Shown in pieces: positions 32,250 through 40,176 of a DNA stretch of 50,368 nucleotides. Numbering within the stretch: position 1 is the first letter of the stretch; each line of letters starts with the position of its first letter. Both the position numbers and the translations under genes were made by a program. A model generated the notes under the pieces. The model had not been told where the DNA came from. It worked only from the letters and a program-made list of their open reading frames with translations, and ran no database searches. The DNA comes from an uncultured Odoribacter sp. Its GTDB lineage: Bacteria; Bacteroidota; Bacteroidia; Bacteroidales; Marinifilaceae. The stretch is taken from NCBI GenBank assembly GCA_944321165.1, contig CALUKE010000021.1:1-50368 (forward strand), written 5' to 3'.

Positions 32250-35060
32250 ATGAAGATGTTTAGTAAATATAAAATTCTGTTTCTTGGCTTTGTCTGCCTG
32301 GGGATTCCGGGGTGGGTAGGAGCTCAGGAAGTGGCAAAAGGGCGTGCTGATACGACCCTACAGCAGGTTGTCGCGGTACCGCAGAAAGAAAAAAATTGGA
32401 GTGAGATCTATTCTCTGCGTCCAATGTTTTTATTTGACAGAGGATTAATGGGTGAAGAAACCGGAGTTTATTCGGCTTATAACGGTTTTGTCGGAAATGC
32501 CGGTCTGTTGATGATCCGAGGGGTTACCTCTATTCATTTGAATACATCCCCTTGTGTATTTGTGGATGGATTGCCGGTACGGCAGGCTCCGAACATTTCG
32601 CCGTTCGCTTCTGGCGTATATCAGTCCAATTTGAAGTTTATCAATCCATTGGATATTTTTTCCATGCGGGTTGTGAAAAATGGATATGAGAATGTATTTT
32701 ATGGCGGACGTGCCGCTAACGGTATTATAGAAGTAGAGATTGATAAAGGGTCTATCGGAACTGCAACCATCGATCTGGCCATGCGGATGGGATTTTCAGA
32801 GGCGGATTTTTCTCCCGAACTGATGAATGCCGCAGAATATAGGGCTTATTTATATACGATGATGCAAGATAGAGGATATTCTGCCGGAGATTTACAGCAG
32901 AATCCACTGTTTGATCCGACTCAGCCGGCTTACAGACATGAAACTTACTGGCCGGGAGAGCTAAACCAGAAGGGACTCTTCTCGGATGTCCATTTGAAAA
33001 TGAAAGGAGGGGACGGAGATACTCACTATCTGTTCAGTATCGGTTATACTTCGGAGGGTGAAATTTTGAAAGAGGCAAAGGATCAACGGATCAATATGCG
33101 TTTTAACCTGGATTTTAAAATTTCCCCAAAGATTAAAATTGCCAATTTGTTCTCTTATAATTATGGCAATAATCGTTTCTGGGGAGAAGGTACGGATTGG
33201 CTTCACAATCCCTTGTACGTATCTGCAACGAAGGCTCCCTTTATGTCGAAAGATTATTATTCGGAGGAAGGGGTGAAAGTTGATCAGCTGGCCGGTGTCG
33301 ATGTATTGGGTAAGACCAATCCTGCGGCTTTGATGGAAAATATGGAAAATAAGGGCTTGAGTAACCGGATCGATGCATTGATACGGGCTACCTGGGAGGT
33401 CGATTCGAAGACGTCAGCCAATGCGGAGATCATGGTGACCTATAATTCCCTGACGGAAAAACTGCATCAGGCGGCAGAAGGAATCGCTGTCGATCGCTAT
33501 ATTGAACGGCAGAATGCCAAGCGTTCTTACAGTGAATACCTGATGCGCTGGCGGACATGGGTGGACCGTATCGGACAGTTGGGGGATGTTTGGCACTATG
33601 ATGCTCATGCCGGTCTGTCTATGGATATGTACAATGAAAAAATGATTTACGGACGTACGGTAAATGCAGCCAGTGATGAAATGGAATCATTGGATAAGGG
33701 AAAATTTGTTGATTCGCTTAATAATACGCGTTATGAGCACAACCAGATGAATATTTATTTGTCCGGAGGATTGACATGGCGGAACAGATTGCGTTTGGGT
33801 GCAAGTTTCAACCTGGAACGTTCGTCTAATTTCGGACCGGATGGGGCCTGGAATTTATATGCCGGAGCGGAAATCCGATGGACGGCCTGGCAGACTCCGG
33901 GAGAACGTCTGGAATTGTTCGGACAATATGGGCGGACCGGAAACAATGATGTCCGGGGTGGATATTATGCCCGTTTGTACAAGGCTACCGCTTATTATAC
34001 TTATGGTGGGGTTTATTTGGGTAATGTACGGAATGATGATTTAAGACCGGAATACACCCACAATTACGATGCCGGTGTGAATATGTGTTTGTTCAAGAAC
34101 CTTTTGGAAATCGGTGCTTCCTATTATTATCGGAAAACAGTTGGCTTAATTACTCAGAAATCTTTACCCATAGAGGTCGGATTGGATCCTCAATATGAAA
34201 ATAACGGAGAGGTAACGAATCAGGGTATAGAATTGTCTTTGGCTGTAAATCCGGTTCGGAAAGAGAATCTGACTTGGAGTGTGTTTGCCACCATTTCGAC
34301 CTTGAAAAATAAGGTGGATAATCTGAAAAACGGAGAGGTGGTGGAGACCATGGATAAATTTACTTCTGTGGCCCGTAACGGGGAAGAATTGGGGTCATTT
34401 TACGGTTACAAAATAAAAGGAATTTATGATCGGACAGAGGAGATTGATGTGGTTAAATCGGATGGCTCTGCCTATTTGCCGGGGGATTATCGGGTTGAAG
34501 ATGTAAATGATGATCATCGGATCAATACCTTGGATCGTCAGATTATTGGTTCCCCTATTCCAGAATTTTATGGAGGGTTTGGAACGAATCTGAAGTGGAA
34601 TGGCCTGTCATTTGCAGCCTTGTTTACCTATAGTTATGGCAATGATGTGTATAATCTTTTCCGGCAGCGAATGAGTATGATGTCGGATTATAGCAATCAA
34701 AGCCGGGATGTCCTGAATCGTTGGATTTCTGCCGAGAAACCTGGAGATGGGTGGTTGCCTCGGGCTGCTTACGGTGATCCTTCCGATAATTTTGCGACAT
34801 CGGACCGTTGGGTGGAAGATGGTAGTTATTTGCGCTTGAAAAGTATAGCCGTGCAATATGATGTGCCATTGAAAAGTAGAGCTGGTTTTGTCAAAGGTAT
34901 CAAGTTGTCTGTCAATTGCAATAATTTGTGGACGCTGACCGGGTACAGCGGTTTTGATCCCGAGGTGTTCTCCGGTGTGAGTGCTATGCAGCGGGGTGTA
35001 GATTTTGGAGCGACTCCCTCGCCTCAGTCATATATTTTCGGTTTGAATTTATCATTTTAA
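32250..35060 (+). CDS. Second SusC/RagA-type transporter, without the N-terminal regulatory domain
   Basis: This 936-residue TonB-dependent transporter has a signal peptide (about 1-25, WVGAQ). It lacks the carboxypeptidase-regulatory domain found in the first SusC, going almost directly to a short TTLQQVVAVPQ segment (a possible TonB box). The plug (about 60-175) has MIRGVTSI, CVFVDGLPV and ENVFYGGRAANGIIEV. The barrel ends YIFGLNLSF with C-terminal Phe. It is about 160 residues shorter than its neighbour. Its partner SusD starts 11 bases downstream. The two transporters are distant relatives, not a recent duplication, so their ligands probably differ. Confidence 0.92.
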   Translation: MKMFSKYKILFLGFVCLGIPGWVGAQEVAKGRADTTLQQVVAVPQKEKNWSEIYSLRPMFLFDRGLMGEETGVYSAYNGFVGNAGLLMIRGVTSIHLNTSPCVFVDGLPVRQAPNISPFASGVYQSNLKFINPLDIFSMRVVKNGYENVFYGGRAANGIIEVEIDKGSIGTATIDLAMRMGFSEADFSPELMNAAEYRAYLYTMMQDRGYSAGDLQQNPLFDPTQPAYRHETYWPGELNQKGLFSDVHLKMKGGDGDTHYLFSIGYTSEGEILKEAKDQRINMRFNLDFKISPKIKIANLFSYNYGNNRFWGEGTDWLHNPLYVSATKAPFMSKDYYSEEGVKVDQLAGVDVLGKTNPAALMENMENKGLSNRIDALIRATWEVDSKTSANAEIMVTYNSLTEKLHQAAEGIAVDRYIERQNAKRSYSEYLMRWRTWVDRIGQLGDVWHYDAHAGLSMDMYNEKMIYGRTVNAASDEMESLDKGKFVDSLNNTRYEHNQMNIYLSGGLTWRNRLRLGASFNLERSSNFGPDGAWNLYAGAEIRWTAWQTPGERLELFGQYGRTGNNDVRGGYYARLYKATAYYTYGGVYLGNVRNDDLRPEYTHNYDAGVNMCLFKNLLEIGASYYYRKTVGLITQKSLPIEVGLDPQYENNGEVTNQGIELSLAVNPVRKENLTWSVFATISTLKNKVDNLKNGEVVETMDKFTSVARNGEELGSFYGYKIKGIYDRTEEIDVVKSDGSAYLPGDYRVEDVNDDHRINTLDRQIIGSPIPEFYGGFGTNLKWNGLSFAALFTYSYGNDVYNLFRQRMSMMSDYSNQSRDVLNRWISAEKPGDGWLPRAAYGDPSDNFATSDRWVEDGSYLRLKSIAVQYDVPLKSRAGFVKGIKLSVNCNNLWTLTGYSGFDPEVFSGVSAMQRGVDFGATPSPQSYIFGLNLSF

Positions 35061-35071
35061 TCTGTTGGAAT

Positions 35072-36607
35072 ATGAGGATAATGAACGCTATAAAATGGAA
35101 ATTGCCGCTGATAGCAGGATGTCTTTTTTTGACAGCTTGTGGCGATTTTTTTGACGTTGATCCGGAAAACGGAGCTTCGCCTGATGATTTTTATACAAAC
35201 AACAGTGAGTTGAACTCTGTTGCGGAAGGTATGTATGCTTCTTTGGCACCGGAGGTTCACAAATTGTTCTTGTGGGGGTCCGCCCGGGCTGATTTGGTGG
35301 TGGAAGGAGATACCAAAGATGTTTATATCAGTGAATTTTTGAATAATACGGTTTCGGTGATTAATCCGTATACGGATTATGGATTTCTCTATAAAGCGAT
35401 AGCCAGATGTAATCATCAGTTGAAGAATTTGCCCCGTATGAAACCCAATGGTGATAAAGTAACGGTTACCAATATGAAACCGTTCTATGGGGAAGTTTAT
35501 TTTCTGAGAGCCTGGTGTTATTTTCAGCTGGTACGTACTTTTGGGGAAGTACCTTTGCTGCTGGAAGAGATTTCGGATGAAGTAACCTATATCAACGAAG
35601 CGGGAGAAGAGGTGAAGGTGAGTACCATTACGATGAGTGATGAAGAACTGCGTGCGGTTGTTTTGAAACCTGTGGAGACGCAGAAAATATGGACGGCGAT
35701 TCTGGATGATTTGGCCAAGGCTCGGGAGTTGCTGACGGGGACATCCTACAATATGGGTTTTAACATCGATACGGACTGGCAGCTGATTCGGGCAAACCGT
35801 CTGGCTGCTTATACTCTGTCTGCAGAGGTCGCCTTGTGGAACGGTCTGTTTGACGAAGCTGCCGCTTTGGGTGAATATGTCGTGCTGCAAGGGAAATTGG
35901 GTGTTGCTTCTACCTGGAGTACACAATATACGACGACTGATGCGGCATCTGCTATTCTTTATAATTCTTTCGGTTTTAAATATGTTTTCGAACAGGGATT
36001 CAGAATGCAACGGATGCAGGAGTTTACCTCTCCGATAGAGACTGATGGGGGGAAATACCTGGTGAAACCCAAAATGACCGTTTGTGATCGTTTATTCGAT
36101 GAAGCGAAGGATGTACGTACAAATGTCACTTATAAGCGTGTTAATCGGAAAGAGGTGATTTGGAAATATATAGGTTTGGATGAGGATGGCAAATCGATGC
36201 GGGATCCTTATGAAAGCATTGCAAACTGGTATTTGTTGAAACATGCGGATGCTTATTTGATAAAAGGAATTGCAGAAAATGAACGGGGAAATATTGGTGG
36301 TGCCTTTGAAATGCTTAATCAGGTGAGAGAAGCGAGAGGCATGCAACGTTATACACGTACGGATATTTCCTTGGATAAACAGACATTGCGAGATTTGTTG
36401 TTTAAAGAGAAGGCCAGGGAAGATGCTTTTGAAGGAAAGCGATGGTACGATCTTTTGTTGCGGGAGACGGTTTTGCATGAAAGTGGAATTATTGCTCGGA
36501 CTGTCTCGGAAAAATATGATGATCAAAATCAGAAAGATGAGGTATATAACCGCTTGTTGAATGAAGACAGTTGGTATTTGCCGATTGAACCTGAACGTTG
36601 GAAATAA
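35072..36607 (+). CDS. Second SusD/RagB-type surface lipoprotein
   Basis: This 511-residue lipoprotein has signal and Cys23 (LTACGDFFDV) and SusD features: DPENGASPDDFYTNNSELN at the start, a PFYGEVYFLRAWCYFQLVR helix near 135, an AYTLSAEVALWNG helix near 249, and the closing FEGKRWYDLLLRET near 455. It should pair with the SusC gene 11 bases upstream. It differs clearly from the first SusD of the operon. It is followed after 14 bases by the sialidase-like gene. A second in-frame ATG at codon 4 is possible. Confidence 0.93.
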   Translation: MRIMNAIKWKLPLIAGCLFLTACGDFFDVDPENGASPDDFYTNNSELNSVAEGMYASLAPEVHKLFLWGSARADLVVEGDTKDVYISEFLNNTVSVINPYTDYGFLYKAIARCNHQLKNLPRMKPNGDKVTVTNMKPFYGEVYFLRAWCYFQLVRTFGEVPLLLEEISDEVTYINEAGEEVKVSTITMSDEELRAVVLKPVETQKIWTAILDDLAKARELLTGTSYNMGFNIDTDWQLIRANRLAAYTLSAEVALWNGLFDEAAALGEYVVLQGKLGVASTWSTQYTTTDAASAILYNSFGFKYVFEQGFRMQRMQEFTSPIETDGGKYLVKPKMTVCDRLFDEAKDVRTNVTYKRVNRKEVIWKYIGLDEDGKSMRDPYESIANWYLLKHADAYLIKGIAENERGNIGGAFEMLNQVREARGMQRYTRTDISLDKQTLRDLLFKEKAREDAFEGKRWYDLLLRETVLHESGIIARTVSEKYDDQNQKDEVYNRLLNEDSWYLPIEPERWK

Positions 36608-36621
36608 TAAAAAGCGAAAAT

Positions 36622-38553
36622 ATGGGAAATAAGTTGAAACTTACAATAGCCATACTGGCAGCCTGGGGATTGCTGTTGACCGGTTGCTATAGAGAGGAGC
36701 ATTTTGATATGCCGGGAAATGCAGAAGTGGTGGACCATTCCAACGATTATTCTGTACCGGATCCTTTTGATGGCTCGAATGCTGTATATTTGATCAAAGA
36801 CGGAGTACCCGACTTTACTAAAATGTCAGTATTGGGATTTACGGATTTTGCTGTAGCCATGCCTGCGAATCCGGATACCCTGTCATGGCGTCAGGGAATA
36901 GATCGTAACGGAGATCTTTATTTTGGATGTCGCCAGCATAAAATCAATTATGCATTGGACAATGTAGATAATTATGGCGGTAATCAGTTGAGTTATGTTT
37001 ACAATGCCCTTTTTTCACGTCTTTATTTACAAAATGGTGCTGGAAAACAGTGGAAAATGAAGGCCCGGATGGCCATGGAAGTCTTTGCTTGCAATGCATT
37101 CAGCCGTTTTATCTTTGAAGGTTCGGAGTGGACGAAACAGTCCAATTTAGGGTTGGACTGGACTAGCGGGACGCTAGCCTGTTTGTATATGTACCGGAAT
37201 TCTTCTTTGATATGGAATTTGGATGGCTCGGCCAATTATATCAATTTACCGGATTATATGTCGCCTTTTGAACCTTTCGATTTGGAAATCAGTTGTGTGG
37301 ATCAGTTTATTTGGGTGAGAATCGGTGAAAAGGTATTGTGGGGCTTTACCGCAGAAACGATGCCGGAACATATGTTCCCGCTGATGTTTTGTCCCTGGAA
37401 AGGAGCGGTTCGATTTTATGACCTCTCGATAGAAGGGGATTACGTGATTCAGGAACCGGTGGCTGTACAGCGGGAAAACGGGTATGTGAATATTCAGGCT
37501 CCGGCTTTGGCTGCGACGGGGGAGAATACCCTGTTGTTTGCAGAGGGACGCTGTGAAGTGATGGCCCAGACGGATAAACTGACCTCAATCCGTTCGAATG
37601 CGACGGACATTTTGATGAGACGTTCTTCTGATCAGGGACAGACTTGGGGGGAATGGACCGTGCTGAAAGGGGGAGATGGCGGTGTGTATATGCGTCCCGA
37701 AGTGGTGAATGCCGGTAATAAACTATATCTGTTTTATACGGTGGACGTTGACGGTAAGCAGAGTGGAAATTATAGGATTGAATATATAACTTCTGAAGAT
37801 GGCGGAACGACTTGGTCACAGGCGACAGTGGTTGCGGTCGCATTGGATGGTTTTGATGTGTCTACGCTTTCCGGACATGGACTTCGAATTTCGGATGGGA
37901 CTTTGGTTTTGCCTTTGCAATGTCGTATCGGAAATCGGGGTACGGTGGCGGCTCTTCGCTCGGAAGACGGAGGAAGTTCCTGGAAATTAGGGGCTACAGT
38001 TTCCGGATTGCGTAATAATACTGCCAGTATGGTGGAGACCGATGGAAAGTTGGTGATGTATATCAGTCATTCTTCTGCAGCTAATTCTCGGAAAATGGTT
38101 TGCAGCGAAGACGGTGGCGCTACCTGGACGGAGGCGGTTGATGCTACGATTCCGACAGGAACAGCCGGATTCCAGACAGGAGGAGCTACTGTTACCGGAA
38201 CAGATGGTACGATTTATCACTTTACGCCGGTAGATGCAGAAAAAACAAGCCTGTTTTCAGGTAGTTCTCTCACGGATAATCCGAGTCTGGTCAGATCTGT
38301 GAAAAGACTTTATCTTTATGATCCTGAAATGGATTTGTTGGGGAAAGGGGTTACTTTAACGGTTTCTCGGGATGGAGGAATCAGTTGGAGCGAGCCCAAA
38401 GACTTGACAGGAGTGAGAGCTTATAATGAATATCTGTTCCCGAGCGGGAATATGGATGCCGTGATTTCTGGTAATACGGTGATTTTGGTAACGGAAGGCG
38501 GTGTGGCAGTTCCGTATGAGGGATTGTTGATTTACCGGGAGACTGTGAATTAA
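36622..38553 (+). CDS. Sialidase-fold (Asp-box) surface lipoprotein, probably inactive
   Basis: The 643-residue lipoprotein from the ATG at 36622 has Cys22 (LLTGCYREEHFD). An earlier TTG frame start would overlap the susD end and has no support. Residues about 30-285 form a concanavalin-like beta domain. Residues about 290-640 form a six-bladed propeller with five Asp boxes (SSDQGQTW, SEDGGTTW, SEDGGSSW, SEDGGATW, SRDGGISW) and FAEGR/DILMRRS as in GH33 sialidases. Where GH33 has the first catalytic Arg (RIPAL) this protein reads QAPAL, and the Glu and second-Arg region reads ASMVE/YISHS. It may bind sialylated or other glycans without cutting them, or cut something else. Confidence 0.82.
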   Translation: MGNKLKLTIAILAAWGLLLTGCYREEHFDMPGNAEVVDHSNDYSVPDPFDGSNAVYLIKDGVPDFTKMSVLGFTDFAVAMPANPDTLSWRQGIDRNGDLYFGCRQHKINYALDNVDNYGGNQLSYVYNALFSRLYLQNGAGKQWKMKARMAMEVFACNAFSRFIFEGSEWTKQSNLGLDWTSGTLACLYMYRNSSLIWNLDGSANYINLPDYMSPFEPFDLEISCVDQFIWVRIGEKVLWGFTAETMPEHMFPLMFCPWKGAVRFYDLSIEGDYVIQEPVAVQRENGYVNIQAPALAATGENTLLFAEGRCEVMAQTDKLTSIRSNATDILMRRSSDQGQTWGEWTVLKGGDGGVYMRPEVVNAGNKLYLFYTVDVDGKQSGNYRIEYITSEDGGTTWSQATVVAVALDGFDVSTLSGHGLRISDGTLVLPLQCRIGNRGTVAALRSEDGGSSWKLGATVSGLRNNTASMVETDGKLVMYISHSSAANSRKMVCSEDGGATWTEAVDATIPTGTAGFQTGGATVTGTDGTIYHFTPVDAEKTSLFSGSSLTDNPSLVRSVKRLYLYDPEMDLLGKGVTLTVSRDGGISWSEPKDLTGVRAYNEYLFPSGNMDAVISGNTVILVTEGGVAVPYEGLLIYRETVN

Positions 38554-38573
38554 TATAATGAAAACGGAAAGAT

Positions 38574-40163
38574 ATGAATAGATTTATCGGATTTTTATTA
38601 TGCTGTTTCTTCCTTGGAATGACATGGTCATGCAATGATGAGGAGGAGATAAAGAACAGCAGTACTGGGATAACCGTTTCTCTGGGGAGTCTGGAGTTTA
38701 AAACATTGGAAAGTATAACCCCTTTCAGAATTCCGGTCGTATTGTCGGAGGTCGCTGTTCGGCCGGTTACGGTGACCGGTTTCATCAAATCGGAAGATCG
38801 GGCAAAAGAGGGAGTGGATTATCTCTTTGCGGCCAAGCAGATTGTTATTCCGGCGGGAAAAAGTACGGGATATTTTGATGTGGAGATTAAAGATTATCCA
38901 GAATATACTCCAGATCGGACCTTTGAATTTGAAATTGTGGGAGTCGAAGGTGCAGAATTATCCGGTCTGGATATTTGCCGGGTAATTATTATGAGTAATG
39001 AAGGGCTTCCTGAATTAGGCTTTACCAATACTTTTGTTTCGGTTACGGAGGAGATCGGACAAATTACTGTTGCGGTAAATACCGATCGGGTATGGGACCA
39101 GGCGATTTGCTTTAAATTGAAAGTTCGGCAGGAATTGAGCACTGCCGTGTACGGCGAACATTACTGGGTGGATACCACTCAGGTGTATACGATTGCTGTT
39201 GGAGATACTTCCGTGTTGATTCCGGTTAAGATTATCGATGACATAGAGCAGAATGAGGACCGTTATTTTGAACTGGAGATTTTTGAAAATCAACAGACTG
39301 TTCTGTCCGAAGTAGCTCAGACGATGAAGGTTACTATATTGGATGATGAAGAACCGGTATATGTTTGTTTCGACAAGACAAGTCTGAACGGAATTGAGTG
39401 TGACGGTGCATTATGGTTACCGGTACGAATTAATGGCAATGCACGGGTACCGATAAAAGTGACTTTGGATATTCGGGGGGGAAATGCCGTCGAAGGTGAG
39501 GATTTTATATTCGAACAGCGAGAATTGACTTTCCCGGCCGGAATCAAACTTGACAGTGTTAAAATAGATCTTATTGACAATGATCAATATGATCTGGATC
39601 GGACGTTGCAGATTGGCTTTGCGGCGGTTGAAGGTGCGGAATTGTCTTCTTCGGATACGCTGGCTACCATTACGATTAAAAATGATGACTTTGATTTTAA
39701 TCAGTTGTATGATGATTTGATGGGAGAATGGACGATGTTGATACCCAATGGAGCCAACTTGCCGACTTCGGTTACGGTTTTCGTTTCGGGAGGAGATACA
39801 CCGGCTGAAGAAGATGCCAACTATTTGAAATATCTGGTCGTTCGTTGTGATAAGTTTGGACAGGGCTCCTGGCCGGCTAAATGGCGACTCAGTTATGATG
39901 TGGAGACAGGGGCTTTGGCGCTTGTTTTGGGTGAAGTGATTACGGAGGGAGTGCCCTTTAGTGTTGGAAAAAGAGATATAAAATGGGACAGAGGATCTGC
40001 TGATGCAATCGAACCTGTACAGATTTTCCCTTCCAAAGATTATCAGCGCTTGGAATTTGATCCGGCAGTAACTGTGCAGGGCGGTGGTTATGATCAAAAT
40101 GGGAAGAGAGATATATGGTGGTTGACTTTACAGAATGCTGTCATGGTAAGGGAAAATAATTAA
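38574..40163 (+). CDS. Calx-beta surface lipoprotein with a C-terminal domain shared with the last operon gene
   Basis: This 529-residue lipoprotein has Cys20 followed by NDEEEIK (acid-rich). Three Calx-beta-like repeats are seen (about 35-140, 148-258, 265-368), each with an EGVDY/GEDF turn, an AGK/AGI strand start and a closing I-ND/DDE motif. Calx-beta repeats are calcium-binding or rigid spacer domains of adhesins. The last 150 residues form another domain starting GEWTMLIP, with WRLSYDVETGALALVLGE in the middle and WWLTLQNAVMVREN at the end. The same pattern ends the last gene of the operon. Confidence 0.8.
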   Translation: MNRFIGFLLCCFFLGMTWSCNDEEEIKNSSTGITVSLGSLEFKTLESITPFRIPVVLSEVAVRPVTVTGFIKSEDRAKEGVDYLFAAKQIVIPAGKSTGYFDVEIKDYPEYTPDRTFEFEIVGVEGAELSGLDICRVIIMSNEGLPELGFTNTFVSVTEEIGQITVAVNTDRVWDQAICFKLKVRQELSTAVYGEHYWVDTTQVYTIAVGDTSVLIPVKIIDDIEQNEDRYFELEIFENQQTVLSEVAQTMKVTILDDEEPVYVCFDKTSLNGIECDGALWLPVRINGNARVPIKVTLDIRGGNAVEGEDFIFEQRELTFPAGIKLDSVKIDLIDNDQYDLDRTLQIGFAAVEGAELSSSDTLATITIKNDDFDFNQLYDDLMGEWTMLIPNGANLPTSVTVFVSGGDTPAEEDANYLKYLVVRCDKFGQGSWPAKWRLSYDVETGALALVLGEVITEGVPFSVGKRDIKWDRGSADAIEPVQIFPSKDYQRLEFDPAVTVQGGGYDQNGKRDIWWLTLQNAVMVRENN

Positions 40164-40176
40164 ACCGTGTAATGAT

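Noticed and set aside
36598..36621. Start of the sialidase-like gene overlapping susD
   Set aside because: That start is TTG and adds a polar tail before a good lipoprotein signal beginning at ATG 36622.
36622..38553. Active exo-alpha-sialidase
   Set aside because: The catalytic Arg/Glu positions I can align are replaced; kept as sialidase-fold protein only.
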